In this document: piece after piece, positions 1-9,113 of the stretch
How positions within the stretch are numbered: the first letter of the stretch is position 1
Layout of the letters: each line of letters opens with the position of its first letter
Assembly (NCBI GenBank): GCA_001942185.1
Contig: MKJV01000055.1
Coordinates: 96,314 to 160,313, forward strand
Direction: 5' to 3'
DNA: 64,000 nt
Source: Pseudonocardia sp. CNS-004
GTDB taxonomy: Bacteria > Actinomycetota > Actinomycetes > Mycobacteriales > Pseudonocardiaceae
Notes under the pieces: model-generated
The model's input: the letters and a program-made list of their open reading frames with translations, nothing else
What the model was told of the DNA's origin: nothing
Databases searched by the model: none
Position numbers and translations under genes: made by a program

Positions 1-1290
1 TCGGTGTTCGTCGACGGGGTCGACCTCGACGCGGCCGAACGGATCGGCGCCGACCTGGGCCTGCGCTCCGATCCGGGGAGCGCGCTCGCCCACCTCGTCG
101 ACACGTCCATGATCGACGCCGCGTTCGACGGGGGCACCCGGTACCGCATGCTGGAGACGCTGCGGGCGTACGGCCTGGACCGCCTCGCGGCCGCCGGGGA
201 GCAGGACGGCGCGGAGGAGCGGTTCGTCCGCTGGGCGGTCGACCTGACCGGGTGGATCGGGTCGGCCCTGAGAACCGAGCACGAGCCGGAGGCCGACGCC
301 GTGCTGCGCCGCGAGCTGGCGAACCTGCGGGCGGCATGGCGGCTGTCCCGCACCCGGGGCTCGTCCGACGCCGCGGCGGCGATCGTCGTCGCGCTGTTCG
401 ACGCGTTCTACCGCGATCTCGTCGAGATCCGGGGTTGGGCCGAGGAGCTGGCCGCCGACCCGGCGATCGCGACCCGCCCGCGCGCGAGCGCCGTACTCGG
501 CGCGGCGGCGGAGGCCGCGTACCAGCGCGGCGACTACCCCCGTGCGGAGCGCCTCGCCGGAGCCGGGCTGGAACGGGCCACCGACGACGTCGCGCGGTGG
601 TGTTGCCGGATGCCGCTGGCCTGGGCGGCGCTGGTGCGTGGGGCGTACGCGGAGACCGTCGAGCACTGCCTCGCCGCGGCGGCACTCGGCGCGAGGCCGT
701 CCGAGGGCTTCGCCGGCGCCGCCCTCGCCACCGCGTACGCCGGCGATCCGGACGAGGCGCGGGTGCTGGTCGAGCGGGGGCGCGCGGCTGCGGTCTCCCC
801 CTCGATGCGGGCGTTCGTCGACTATGTCGCAGGGGAGATCGAGAGCCGCGCCGGCCACCACGACCTCGCGGAACGGCATTACGTCGGCGCGATCGAGGCG
901 GCGCGCGAGTCGGGGGCGACGTTCCTCGTCGGGGTCGCGACCGTCGGTCTGCTGACCGTGCGCGCCGCCGCCGGCCGCGTCGACGACGCGTTGCGCGGCT
1001 ACCGCGAGGTGGTCGGCTACTTCGCCCGCACCGGCAACTGGACCCATCTCTGGGCCACCTTGCGCGACCTCGCAGGCCTCCTGCGTTCGCTCGGCGACGA
1101 CGAGCCTGCGGCTCTGCTCGTCGCGGCGGCCCACGACGCGCCGGACGCCCCTGCGGCCGTGCCGCCGCCACCGCTCGTACCGGGAACTCCGGTGCTCGGC
1201 CGGGCCGAGGTGCTCGACGTGGCGCGGCGGGCCATCGAGCGCAACCTTCACGCCGTGGCGAAGGACTCCTCGCGGACCCATGCCGTGTAG
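1..1290 (+). CDS. C-terminal part of a large ATPase-type transcriptional regulator (5' end outside the window)
   Basis: The reading frame is open at the left edge, so the gene starts upstream. What remains is the region after the NB-ARC/STAND ATPase of AfsR-like or LAL-type regulators. The segment YRMLETLRAYGLDRLAAAG (about residues 45-63) is the family signature found just after the winged-helix part. It is followed by alanine-rich helical repeats of TPR type to about residue 375. No LuxR-type helix-turn-helix is present at the C-terminus, so any DNA-binding domain must lie N-terminal and out of view. The last 43 bp overlap tail-to-tail with the PIG-L gene. The family is fairly certain; the target is unknown. 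Confidence 0.75.
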   Translation, partial: SVFVDGVDLDAAERIGADLGLRSDPGSALAHLVDTSMIDAAFDGGTRYRMLETLRAYGLDRLAAAGEQDGAEERFVRWAVDLTGWIGSALRTEHEPEADAVLRRELANLRAAWRLSRTRGSSDAAAAIVVALFDAFYRDLVEIRGWAEELAADPAIATRPRASAVLGAAAEAAYQRGDYPRAERLAGAGLERATDDVARWCCRMPLAWAALVRGAYAETVEHCLAAAALGARPSEGFAGAALATAYAGDPDEARVLVERGRAAAVSPSMRAFVDYVAGEIESRAGHHDLAERHYVGAIEAARESGATFLVGVATVGLLTVRAAAGRVDDALRGYREVVGYFARTGNWTHLWATLRDLAGLLRSLGDDEPAALLVAAAHDAPDAPAAVPPPPLVPGTPVLGRAEVLDVARRAIERNLHAVAKDSSRTHAV

Positions 1291-1949
1291 CGGTCGACCC
1301 CCATCGTGGCGATGAGCCCGGCGGTCTGCGTCGTCTGCGCGGCCAGCGCGCGCACCTTGCGGGCCACGGTGTGCGGGTCGAGCTCCAGGTCGATCGCGAG
1401 CCGGTCGGCGGGCGTGACGACCGGGTAGCCGGGGAGGTAGATGCCCAGGTCGTCGCCGAGGCGCCGCCAACGCCGCACGCGCGGGGCCGAGAGCGCCGAG
1501 TACAGCAGCCGCGCCCCCGGCGCGGCTGCGTGGTCGAACGCCTTGGTGGTCCAGGTCGAGACCGTCTGGTGGTCCGGATGGCCGGTGATGCCGTCCGGAC
1601 CGAAGGTCAGCACGGTGTCCGGCCGGACCTCGTCGATCAGCTCGCTCAGCCGGGCGACCGCCTCGGACGGGTCGACCCGGGGGCACCCGCCGTCGCGGTA
1701 GCCGAGCCAGTGGTGCTCGGTGACGCCGAGGATCTCCAGGCAGCGCGCCAGCTCCACGGTGCGCTCCGCGGCCAGCCGCTCGGGCGGCCAGGTCTGCGGG
1801 TCGGGCGTGCCGAGCTCGCCGCGCGTGGCGGTCACGCACACCACGCGCGATCCGGCATCGCGGGCCATCGCCATCAGCCCACCGGACAGGTACGCCTCGT
1901 CGTCGGGATGAGCCCACACCCCGAGAACGGTGCCCAGATCGGTGATCAT
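1248..1949 (-). CDS. PIG-L family deacetylase (GlcNAc-PI/mycothiol-type LmbE fold)
   Basis: Predicted zinc-dependent N-deacetylase of about 233 residues, the usual size for the family. The N-terminal motif AHPDDEAYLSGG (about residues 12-23) carries the metal ligands and catalytic Asp of MshB/Mca/LmbE enzymes, and GHPDHQTVS (about residues 125-133) supplies the third ligand. The ATG overlaps the stop of the upstream MFS gene by 4 bp (ATGA), so the two are probably translated together. The substrate cannot be told from sequence. In actinomycetes such enzymes work in mycothiol metabolism or on sugar-containing natural products, and the transporter partner argues for a dedicated small molecule. 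Confidence 0.85.
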   Translation of the reverse strand: MITDLGTVLGVWAHPDDEAYLSGGLMAMARDAGSRVVCVTATRGELGTPDPQTWPPERLAAERTVELARCLEILGVTEHHWLGYRDGGCPRVDPSEAVARLSELIDEVRPDTVLTFGPDGITGHPDHQTVSTWTTKAFDHAAAPGARLLYSALSAPRVRRWRRLGDDLGIYLPGYPVVTPADRLAIDLELDPHTVARKVRALAAQTTQTAGLIATMGVDRYTAWVREESFATA

Positions 1950-3094
1950 GACTGAACCTCCTGCCCCAGGATCCTCTGCACGACCAGCCCGGCGCAGCAG
2001 CACGCGACCGAGAACAACCACAGCGAGCCGACCCCGGACATGTCGACGACGAGGCCGCCGAGCAGCGCACCGGTCGCGAACCCGAGGTGGACCGCGGAGC
2101 TGTTGAGGGCGAGCAGCAACGGGGCCGGGCCCAGCCCGGTCACGCGGTGCTGCTGCGCGGCCACGAATCCCCAGGCCGCAACGCCCCACCCGAGGACGAC
2201 CGCGAGCGCCCCCGCCGTACCGACGTGCGGGAGCGTCGCGAAGCCCGCCGCCAGGACGGTCACCGCCATCGTGACCACCCGGCTGCTGCCCTGACGGTCG
2301 ACGGCGGTCCCTCCCCACCACGTGCCCGCCATTCCCGCGAGCCCGAAGGCCCCGATCAGGAGCCCGAGCGCGGCGGTGTCGTCCACGAGAACGCCCAGGT
2401 AGGTGTAGGTGCTGTTCGAGGCGGCCATCACCAGGAACGTCACGGTGACCGTCCCGGCGACGGCGGGGGAGCGCAACGGCGCCAGCCGCTGGGCGAGCGT
2501 CGAGCACGGCGATGGACCCGCCCCGACGCCGCTGCGCACCAACCCGACAACGGTGGCCGCCGCGACCAGTGCGACCAGCCAGAATGCCGCCCGCCACGAG
2601 TGCAGCGACGCGAGCAGCACGCCGAGCGGGGCGCCCAGCACCATCGCGAGCGCCGACCCCGCCAGCACCACGCCGAGCGCGCGACCACGCCGGCCCGCCG
2701 GAGCGGCGGCGATGGCGGCGGCACCCGCGACCGGAACGTAGGCCGACGCGGCGAGCGCGCCGAGCGCCCGGGTCGCGAGCAGCACCGCGAGACCGGGCGC
2801 GAGCGCCGACCCCGCGTTGCACAGGACGAACAGCACCAGCGAACCGACCAACACCTGCCGCGGCGGCCGCGCTCCGAGCAGGGCGCCGAGCACCGGTGCG
2901 CCGATCGCGTACGCGATCGCGAACACGGTCACCGTCAGCCCGGCGGCCCCGACCGTGACGCCGAGGTCGGCCGCGAGGCCGGGGAGCACCCCGGCGACGA
3001 CGAACAGGTCGGTGCCGATCGCGAACGCGCCGACGCCGAGCGGCGCGACGGCTCTCCACCCGACCCGCTCCAGAACTCCGGCTGTGTCGGTCAT
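1946..3094 (-). CDS. MFS transporter, drug:H+ antiporter type (CmlR/AraJ-like)
   Basis: A 382-residue integral membrane protein with about 12 predicted hydrophobic segments, matching the arabinose-efflux/chloramphenicol-efflux branch of the major facilitator superfamily. TM1 begins at about residue 14 (VAPLGVGAFAIGTDLFVVAG), followed by the conserved loop after TM2 with GAPVLGALLGARPPRQ. It is the first gene of a two-gene minus-strand unit with the PIG-L deacetylase, and it reads away from the HAD gene at 3.2 kb. The intervening 127 bp probably carries both promoters, although no clear -35/-10 pair stands out. Substrate unknown; export is likelier than import for this branch. Confidence 0.82.
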   Translation of the reverse strand: MTDTAGVLERVGWRAVAPLGVGAFAIGTDLFVVAGVLPGLAADLGVTVGAAGLTVTVFAIAYAIGAPVLGALLGARPPRQVLVGSLVLFVLCNAGSALAPGLAVLLATRALGALAASAYVPVAGAAAIAAAPAGRRGRALGVVLAGSALAMVLGAPLGVLLASLHSWRAAFWLVALVAAATVVGLVRSGVGAGPSPCSTLAQRLAPLRSPAVAGTVTVTFLVMAASNSTYTYLGVLVDDTAALGLLIGAFGLAGMAGTWWGGTAVDRQGSSRVVTMAVTVLAAGFATLPHVGTAGALAVVLGWGVAAWGFVAAQQHRVTGLGPAPLLLALNSSAVHLGFATGALLGGLVVDMSGVGSLWLFSVACCCAGLVVQRILGQEVQS

Positions 3095-3221
3095 CTCATC
3101 CCCTCCGGGCTCGTCGTCGGGCCCGATGCTCCGAGGGGACGCTCACAGCGCGCTGGCGCCGCGCTCACACCGCTCACGGCAGGCTGCCTCGCCACGATCT
3201 GCGGTGGCTACCGTGGGACGG

Positions 3222-3812
3222 GTGGAACGCTCCCGCACCGTGGTGTTCGATCTCGGCGAAGTGCTCGTGTCCTCCGGTGCGGTGCTTCCGCGCCTCGCCG
3301 CGGAGGTCGGGGTCTCGGCCGACGAGTTCGCGGCCGCGTACTGGCCGGGCCGCCTCACCTACGACCTGGGTGGCAGCGCCGAGGCCTACTGGACGGGCGT
3401 GGTCCGGGCGCTGGGGCGCGCGCCCGAGCCGGGCCTGCTGCGGCGGCTGACGGACATGGACTCGACGAAGTGGTCCACGCTGCCCCCGGCGAGCGCCGAC
3501 CTGCTCGCGCACGTGCGGGGCAGTGGCGTCCGGCTCGGCGTGCTGTCCAACGCGCCGGGGCCGCTCGCGGCGGCCGTGCGGGCGGCGCCGTGGAGCGCGG
3601 ACGTCGGGCACCTCGTGTTCTCCGCCGAGGTCGAGCTGGTCAAGCCGGATCCGGAGATCTACGCCCACGCCGACGCCGTCTACGGGACGGAACCGGGCGA
3701 CGTCGTGTTCTTCGACGACAAACCGGAGAACGTCGAGGCGGCGCGGGCCCACGGGTGGAGCGCGCACGTCTGGGAAGGCCCCGACGCCGCAATCGCCACG
3801 CTGGACCGGTGA
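3222..3812 (+). CDS. HAD-superfamily hydrolase (haloacid dehalogenase-like phosphatase)
   Basis: About 196 residues. Motif I appears as VVFDLGEVLVS (residues 6-16); the second Asp of the DxD pair is replaced by Gly-Glu, as in the YihX/2-haloacid-type branch. Motif II is LSNAP (about residue 108). Motif III/IV is KPDPEIY followed by VVFFDDKPENVEAARAHG, typical of small HAD phosphatases acting on phosphorylated metabolites. The start is uncertain: GTG codons at 3204, 3213 and 3222 are in frame, and I chose the last because it sits closest to motif I. The physiological substrate is not deducible. Confidence 0.82.
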   Translation: MERSRTVVFDLGEVLVSSGAVLPRLAAEVGVSADEFAAAYWPGRLTYDLGGSAEAYWTGVVRALGRAPEPGLLRRLTDMDSTKWSTLPPASADLLAHVRGSGVRLGVLSNAPGPLAAAVRAAPWSADVGHLVFSAEVELVKPDPEIYAHADAVYGTEPGDVVFFDDKPENVEAARAHGWSAHVWEGPDAAIATLDR

Positions 3813-3864
3813 CGGTCGTCCTACTGATTGTTCTCAGCTATCGACTGTAGGTGAGGATGGCCCG

Positions 3865-4455
3865 GTGACGGACGGGCAGCGAGACGCAGGCGAGGCGGCG
3901 ATGATGGCCGCCATCGGCTCGTCGGTGCGCCGGGCGCGGCGGCGCAGCGGGATGTCCACCCGCGAGCTGGCGCAGCGGGCGTCGCTGTCGCAGCCGTTCC
4001 TGTCCAACATCGAGAACGGTCGCTCGTCCCCGAGCGTGGCCACTCTCTACAAGCTGGCCGGTGCGCTCGGGATCGGCGCCACCGACCTGCTCCCCACGAG
4101 TGTGGACGAGGGCATCGTCGTCGTCCGGGGCGGTGAGGGGATGGCCACGGGCATGGACGAGACGCCGGGGGTGGCGCAGTCGGCTCTCCTGGCCGGCGCG
4201 CCGGGACGGCTGATGGAGGCCCGCCGCGCCGTCATCGAGCCCGGGCAGGCGGCCGGGAGCTGGTTCGACCACAGCGGTGAGGACTTCCTGCACGTGCTCG
4301 ACGGGGTGGTGCTGGTCGAGTTCGGCACCGGCCGGGTCGAGGAGCTGCACGCAGGCGACTCGATCTGGCACGAGGGCGCGGTCCCGCACCGCTGGCGGGT
4401 TGGGCCCGACGTCGGCGCGACGCTGGTCCTCGTCACGGCACGATCGCCCGCGTGA
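3865..4455 (+). CDS. XRE-family transcriptional regulator with C-terminal cupin sensor domain
   Basis: A 196-residue protein. It has an N-terminal lambda-repressor-like helix-turn-helix (residues 13-70, with STRELAQRASLSQPFLSNIE as the recognition region) and a C-terminal small cupin barrel (about residues 115-192, with HVLDGVVLVEFG and AVPHRW as barrel strands). In this PuuR/SutR-like class the cupin binds a small ligand. A GAGG ribosome site lies 8 bp before the GTG. It is the first gene upstream of the BMP importer operon, in the same orientation and 114 bp away, so it most likely controls uptake of the importer's substrate. That role is inference from position. Confidence 0.85.
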   Translation: MTDGQRDAGEAAMMAAIGSSVRRARRRSGMSTRELAQRASLSQPFLSNIENGRSSPSVATLYKLAGALGIGATDLLPTSVDEGIVVVRGGEGMATGMDETPGVAQSALLAGAPGRLMEARRAVIEPGQAAGSWFDHSGEDFLHVLDGVVLVEFGTGRVEELHAGDSIWHEGAVPHRWRVGPDVGATLVLVTARSPA

Positions 4456-4527
4456 TTCGCGTGAGAAATCGCAACATGCCGGAAACAGGACGACATCCCA
4501 CGGTGACGCGGCCGACCTAGCGTTCGG

Positions 4528-4559
4528 GCACCCCGAGCCGAAGGCACCCCGAACCGAAG
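4528..4559. repeat. Two tandem copies of a 16-bp repeat before the BMP lipoprotein gene
   Basis: The unit GCACCCCGARCCGAAG occurs twice head-to-tail (4528-4543 and 4544-4559) with one A/G difference. It ends at the GAAGG that serves as ribosome binding site for the ATG at 4570. It could be a binding site for the upstream XRE-cupin regulator or a slippage duplication of the leader; the sequence alone does not decide. Confidence 0.55.
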
Positions 4560-4569
4560 GACACTGCCG

Positions 4570-5616
4570 ATGCGTTCCTCCTCCGGCCCACGGCGGCGCC
4601 GCCACGCCCTGCTCGCCGCCACCGTCGCGACCGTGCTGCTCGTGCTGGCCGGCTGCGGCGATGCAGGCCGTCGCGACACCGCACCCGCGGACGCCGCCGC
4701 CGCGTCGGCCGGGCCCCGGCTGGCGATCGTCTACTACCCGCAGTTCCGGGACGGGTCCTGGGGCGAGGCGGCGCTCACCGGCGCTCAGAAGCTCGAGGAC
4801 GCCGGTGTGATCGCCGACTTCGCGGTGCAGGAGAACGTCAACCCCGGGGCCGACGCCGTGCGCGCCCTGCGCAGCTTCGCCGAGCAGGGGTACAACCCGA
4901 TCGTCGCGCACTCGTTCAACTACGGCGACGACGTGAAGCAGGTCGCGGCGGAGTTCCCGAACACGATCTTCGCCTACGCAGGTGGGTTCGGCGACGTCGC
5001 GGCGAACGTCGCGGACTACTCGCAGCCGTTCTGGGAGGCCACCTACCTGGAGGGCATCCTCGGCGCCGGGGTGACGCAGGGCGGGAGCGTGGCCGGGGCG
5101 GGCGGGTTCGACATCCCGGTGTGCCGGGCGATGTACAACGCCTACCTGGACGGCGCGAAGCTCGTGCGGCCCGACACCACGGGCTCGTTCGTCGCGATCG
5201 GCGACTGGTCCGACGTGCAGCGGGCGAAGGAGGCCGCGCTGGGACAGGCCGACCAGGGCGCCACGATGTTCGTCGGCTGCGGGCAGGGCCCGACGTTCGG
5301 CCAGATCGAGGCCGCCACCGAGCGCGGCGCCGTGGCCAACGGCTACACCGGTGACATGTCCGGCCTGTCGGGACAGGTGCTGGCGTCGTTCACCTGGAAC
5401 CTCGACAAGGTGTTCGCGCCGATGGTGGCCGACGTCGTCGCGGGCAAGGTCAACCCCACCCGCTACTACGAGGTCGGGATGACCGACGACGCGATGGACG
5501 TCGTGATCAACCCGGCGTGGCGGGACCGGATCCCGGCCGACGTGATGGCGACCTACGAGCAGAAGCTCGCCGACATCCGCGGCGGGGCGCTCACGGTCCC
5601 GATGAACACGCAGTGA
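4570..5616 (+). CDS. BMP-family ABC transporter substrate-binding lipoprotein
   Basis: A 348-residue exported lipoprotein. It has a positively charged N-terminus (residues 3-12), a hydrophobic stretch LLAATVATVLLVL and the lipobox LAGC with the lipidated Cys at about residue 28. The mature part matches the PnrA/BmpA (Med/BMP) fold: a beginning RLAIVYYPQFRDGSWGEAAL, then VAHSFNYGDDVKQVAAEFP and FAYAGGFGDVAANVADYSQP. Known members bind purine or pyrimidine nucleosides, and some branches bind other ligands. It starts the ABC operon; its stop overlaps the ATPase start by 4 bp (GTGA). Full length, no defect seen. Confidence 0.88.
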   Translation: MRSSSGPRRRRHALLAATVATVLLVLAGCGDAGRRDTAPADAAAASAGPRLAIVYYPQFRDGSWGEAALTGAQKLEDAGVIADFAVQENVNPGADAVRALRSFAEQGYNPIVAHSFNYGDDVKQVAAEFPNTIFAYAGGFGDVAANVADYSQPFWEATYLEGILGAGVTQGGSVAGAGGFDIPVCRAMYNAYLDGAKLVRPDTTGSFVAIGDWSDVQRAKEAALGQADQGATMFVGCGQGPTFGQIEAATERGAVANGYTGDMSGLSGQVLASFTWNLDKVFAPMVADVVAGKVNPTRYYEVGMTDDAMDVVINPAWRDRIPADVMATYEQKLADIRGGALTVPMNTQ

Positions 5617-7163
5617 CCCAGGCGGCTTCGCTGCGCGGCATCCGGCGCAGCTTCGGCGCCGGACCCGCCGCTCTCGACCACGTCGACCTCGAGCTGCGGG
5701 AGGGCGAGGTGCACGCCCTGCTCGGCGAGAACGGGGCGGGCAAGACCACGCTGATGCGGATCTTGGCGGGCCTCGACCGGCCCGACGAGGGCACGGTCGA
5801 GGTCGCGGGGCAGCCCGCCGGCGAGTTCAGCCCCCGCGCGCTGCGCGAGCGCGGGGTCGCGATGGTCCAGCAGCACTTCACGCTGGTCCCGACGCTGACC
5901 GCGGGGGAGAACCTCGCCCTCGCCCGCCCGTCCGGACGCCTGCGGCCGGGGTCCCGGCAGGCGCGGCGTCGGGTGGAGGAGCTGGCGGAGCGCTACGGCC
6001 TCCCGGTGCGCGCGGACGTGCCCGTCGACCGGCTCTCGGTCGGGGAGGAGCAGCGCCTCGAAATCCTGCGCGCGCTCGACGCCGACGCCCGCCTCCTGAT
6101 CCTCGACGAGCCCACCGCCGTGCTCGTGGACGCCGAGGCGGAGACGCTGCTGCGCGTGTGCCGTTCCCTCGCCGACGACGGCCGGGCGATCGTGATCATC
6201 ACGCACCGCCTGTCCGAGGTGTTTGCCGGCTGCGACCGGGTCACGGTGCTGCGACGCGGCGCGGTGGTGTGCGCGGGCGACCCGGTGTCGGGGCACGACC
6301 GCGCGAGCCTCGCGACGCTCATGGTCGGCGAGAATTCGCCGCACCGGAACGCAGGACCCGTCCCCCACAGCGCGAGTCCGACATCGCGACACGGCGAGTC
6401 GGACGTTTCGGCACGGCGACTCGGGCATCTCCGCCCCGAGCCCGCCGACGCGGTGAGCCTGAGGCTGGACGGAGCGGGCCGCGGGCGGCTGCAGCCGCTC
6501 GATCTGGAGGTCCGCGCGGGCGAGGTGCTCGGCGTAGCGGGCGTGGACGGCAACGGGCAGTTCGAGCTGGAGGAGCTGCTCGCCGGGATCGCCGCACCGG
6601 ACCGGGGCAGCGTCACCGTCGACGGGACGCCGGTGCCGGTGGGTGCGCCGCGGGAGCGCGTCGCCGAGGGCATCGCCTACGTCCCGGCCGACCGGTACCG
6701 GCGGGCACTCGCCGGGCCGCTCACGCTCGCCGACAACCTCGAACTGGGCCGTGGCGACCGGCACCGCCCGCCTGCCGCCCGCCGCCGGGCTCGCGTCGAG
6801 CCCGTCCTCGCGGAGTGGGACGTGCGGGGCAGCGGGCCGTCCGCCCTCGCCTCGAGCCTGTCGGGCGGGAACGCCCAGAAACTGGTGCTGGCCCGCGAGC
6901 TCGCGGCAGGCCCGCGCCTCGTGGTCGCCGCCCAGCCGACCCGTGGGCTCGACCCCGAGGCCGCTCGGATGGTCAGCGAGCGGATCCTCGCGGCAGCCGC
7001 CGACGGTGCGGCCGTGGTCTGGTTCGGTGCCGAGCTCGACGAGCTGTTCGCCGTGGCCGACCGGCTGATCGTGCTGGTCGGAGGGCGGGCGACCGACCCG
7101 TTCACCCCGCCGTACGACCGGGGCGCCGTCGGCCTCGCGATGGCGGGAGGGCTGCCGGCGTGA
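5613..7163 (+). CDS. BMP-type nucleoside ABC transporter ATPase with two nucleotide-binding domains
   Basis: A 516-residue tandem ATPase of the NupO/YufO type. The first domain has a normal Walker A (GENGAGKTTLMR, about residues 37-48), signature LSVGEEQR and Walker B LLILDEPTAVL. The second domain lacks a canonical Walker A (GVDGNGQFELEE) but keeps LSGGNAQKLVLARE, the usual asymmetry in this family. A proline/arginine-rich linker of about 35 residues around position 260 is longer than usual. The GTG start overlaps the lipoprotein stop, and its own stop overlaps the next GTG. It should energise uptake by the two permeases downstream. Confidence 0.88.
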   Translation: MTQAASLRGIRRSFGAGPAALDHVDLELREGEVHALLGENGAGKTTLMRILAGLDRPDEGTVEVAGQPAGEFSPRALRERGVAMVQQHFTLVPTLTAGENLALARPSGRLRPGSRQARRRVEELAERYGLPVRADVPVDRLSVGEEQRLEILRALDADARLLILDEPTAVLVDAEAETLLRVCRSLADDGRAIVIITHRLSEVFAGCDRVTVLRRGAVVCAGDPVSGHDRASLATLMVGENSPHRNAGPVPHSASPTSRHGESDVSARRLGHLRPEPADAVSLRLDGAGRGRLQPLDLEVRAGEVLGVAGVDGNGQFELEELLAGIAAPDRGSVTVDGTPVPVGAPRERVAEGIAYVPADRYRRALAGPLTLADNLELGRGDRHRPPAARRRARVEPVLAEWDVRGSGPSALASSLSGGNAQKLVLARELAAGPRLVVAAQPTRGLDPEAARMVSERILAAAADGAAVVWFGAELDELFAVADRLIVLVGGRATDPFTPPYDRGAVGLAMAGGLPA

Positions 7164-8242
7164 CCGTGACCCGCGACCCGGCGACCGCCCCTGCGCCCGA
7201 CGGTGTGCTCGGGCGCGTCCTGCGCGGGCCGGACACCAGGATCGGCCTCGTCGCCGTCCCGGTCGGAGCGGTGCTCGCCGCGCTGGTCGTCGGCGGCGTG
7301 CTGATGGCCGTCGAAGGTGTGGCACCGCTCTCGGCGTACGGGGAGGTGGCGCTCGGCGTCGTCGGGCGCACGCGCGGGCTGATCGACACCGCGGTCATGG
7401 CGACCCCGCTGGTCCTGCTCGGGCTGGGCATCGCCGTCGCCTACCGAGCGCGGGTGTTCACGATCGGGGCCGAGGGGCAGTACATCGCCGGTGCGCTCGC
7501 GGGCACGGCGTGGGTCACGGTCGGTCCGCCCTTGCCGGGGGTCCTCCTGCTGTTCAGCGGGCTCGTCGTCGCCGTGGCGACCGGCGCGGCGTGGGCCGGG
7601 ATCACCGCGTGGATGCTGGCCCGGTTCGGCGCGAGCGTGGTGATCACGAGCCTGCTGCTCAACTACGTCGCCGCTGCCGGGCTCGCCTGGGCGGTGCGGG
7701 TCGGGATCCGCGACCCCGGCTCGTTCACCCCGCAGAGCGGGCCCATCGGGGACGCAGCACTGCCCGACATCCCGGGTACCACCATCCACCTGGGCTTCGT
7801 CCTCGCCCTGCTCGCGGTGCCCGCGCTCGCGGCAGTGCTGACGCGCAGCCGATTCGGCTTCCGGGTCGAGGTGCTCGGCGCCAACCCGGAGGTGCTGGCC
7901 GTCAACGAGGCCCGTCCGGAGCGCGTGCGGTTCGCGGTGCTCGCGCTGGCCGGGGCGTTCGCGGGACTGGCCGGGTTCGTCGAGGTCGCAGGCGTGACCG
8001 AGCGGATGACGCCGGCCTTCGCCACCGGCTACGGCTTCACCGCGATCATCGTGGCGCTGCTCGGGCGGCTGCGCCCGCTCGGCGTGCTCGTGGCGGCGCT
8101 GCTGCTGGCCGGGCTGACGGTCGGCTTCGACGAGGCCGAGCGGGTGTTCGTCATCCCGTCGACGACCGTCGGGGTGATCCAGGCGCTGATCGTCGTCTTC
8201 TTCGTGGCCGGTGAGGCCCTCAGCAGGCGGGGGAGGCGCTGA
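7160..8242 (+). CDS. ABC transporter permease, BMP/nucleoside type (subunit 1)
   Basis: A 360-residue membrane protein of the BPD_transp_2 family (NupP/YufP-like) with about 8-10 hydrophobic segments. Family signatures include the stretch AYRARVFTIGAEGQYIAGAL (residues 93-112) and the C-terminal GFTAIIVALLGRLRPLG. It would form half of the membrane channel with the following permease. It is coupled at both ends by 4-bp and 1-bp overlaps (GTGA before, TGATG after). No frame problem is seen here, in contrast to its partner. Confidence 0.88.
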   Translation: MTVTRDPATAPAPDGVLGRVLRGPDTRIGLVAVPVGAVLAALVVGGVLMAVEGVAPLSAYGEVALGVVGRTRGLIDTAVMATPLVLLGLGIAVAYRARVFTIGAEGQYIAGALAGTAWVTVGPPLPGVLLLFSGLVVAVATGAAWAGITAWMLARFGASVVITSLLLNYVAAAGLAWAVRVGIRDPGSFTPQSGPIGDAALPDIPGTTIHLGFVLALLAVPALAAVLTRSRFGFRVEVLGANPEVLAVNEARPERVRFAVLALAGAFAGLAGFVEVAGVTERMTPAFATGYGFTAIIVALLGRLRPLGVLVAALLLAGLTVGFDEAERVFVIPSTTVGVIQALIVVFFVAGEALSRRGRR

Positions 8243-9113
8243 TGGACACCCTGCTCACGTTCGCGACGCTCGCGGCGGCCATCCGGCTCGCGATCCCCGT
8301 GGCCGTCGCGCCCTGGGGGAGCTGATCACCGAGCGGGCCGGCGTGCTCAACCTCGGCCTGGAGGGCACCATGCTGTTCGGTGCGCTCGCCGGGTACCTCG
8401 CCACCCTCGCGAGCGGCACCCCGTGGCTCGGGCTCGGCGGCGGGCTGGTGGCCGGTGCGGCGTGCGGCGCCGTCCTGGCGCTGCTGATGGTGGTGGTCCG
8501 GGCCGACCAGATCGTCACCGGGCTGGCGTTCACGCTGTTCGCGGGCTCCGCGACGACCTACCTGTTCGAGCAGTCGTACGCGATCGGCCAGGCGCCACCG
8601 CGGATCCCGAGCCTGTCGATGGCGCCGCTCGTCGTGATCGTGCTGGTCGTGCTGGCCGCGGTGTGGTTCCTGCTCACCCGCACCACGGCCGGGCTCGTGC
8701 TCAGCGCCGCGGGTGAGGCGCCGGAGGCCGTGGACGCGCTCGGGTACCGCATCCCGCGGGTGCGCAGCCTCGCCACCGTCGCCGGGAGCGCGCTCGCGGG
8801 GCTGGCCGGGGCGATGCTCGTCTGCGGCCCGCTCGGTCTCTTCGTCCAGAACGTCACCGCCGGGCGCGGGTGGGTGGCGCTCGCGCTGGTCGTCTTCGCC
8901 CGCTGGCGCCCGGGCCGCGCGGTGGCCGGCGCGCTGCTCTTCGGGCTCTGCGACGCCGCCCAGCTGCGGCTGCAGGGCACCGCCACCGAGATCCCCTACG
9001 AGGTGTTCCTCGCGCTGCCGTACGTGGTGACGCTGCTCGCCCTGATGGTGCGGGCCCGGCGCAGCGGCACACCCGCGGCGCTCGCGGTGCCGTTCGTGCG
9101 GGGAGGGACGTGA
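8242..9113 (+). CDS. ABC transporter permease, BMP/nucleoside type (subunit 2), frame interrupted near 8311
   Basis: The ATG overlaps the previous stop (TGATG) and begins MDTLLTFATLAAAIRLAIPV, the normal start of YufQ/NupQ-type permeases. The frame then runs to a stop after APWGS. The expected continuation LGELITERAGVLNLGLEG is in another frame: one extra G at about 8311 (GCG-GCC-CTG instead of GCG-CCC-TGG) restores an uninterrupted protein of about 290 residues to the stop at 9113. The rest has the family's GITGLAFTLFAG-like and WVALALVVFARWRPG regions and about 8 hydrophobic segments. Probably a sequencing indel rather than a dead gene, since the rest of the operon is intact. Confidence 0.8.

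Noticed and set aside
8300..8320. Programmed frameshift in the second BMP permease
   Set aside because: No slippery heptamer or downstream structure is evident, and similar one-base losses occur in many unrelated genes of the window, so a sequencing error is the simpler reading.
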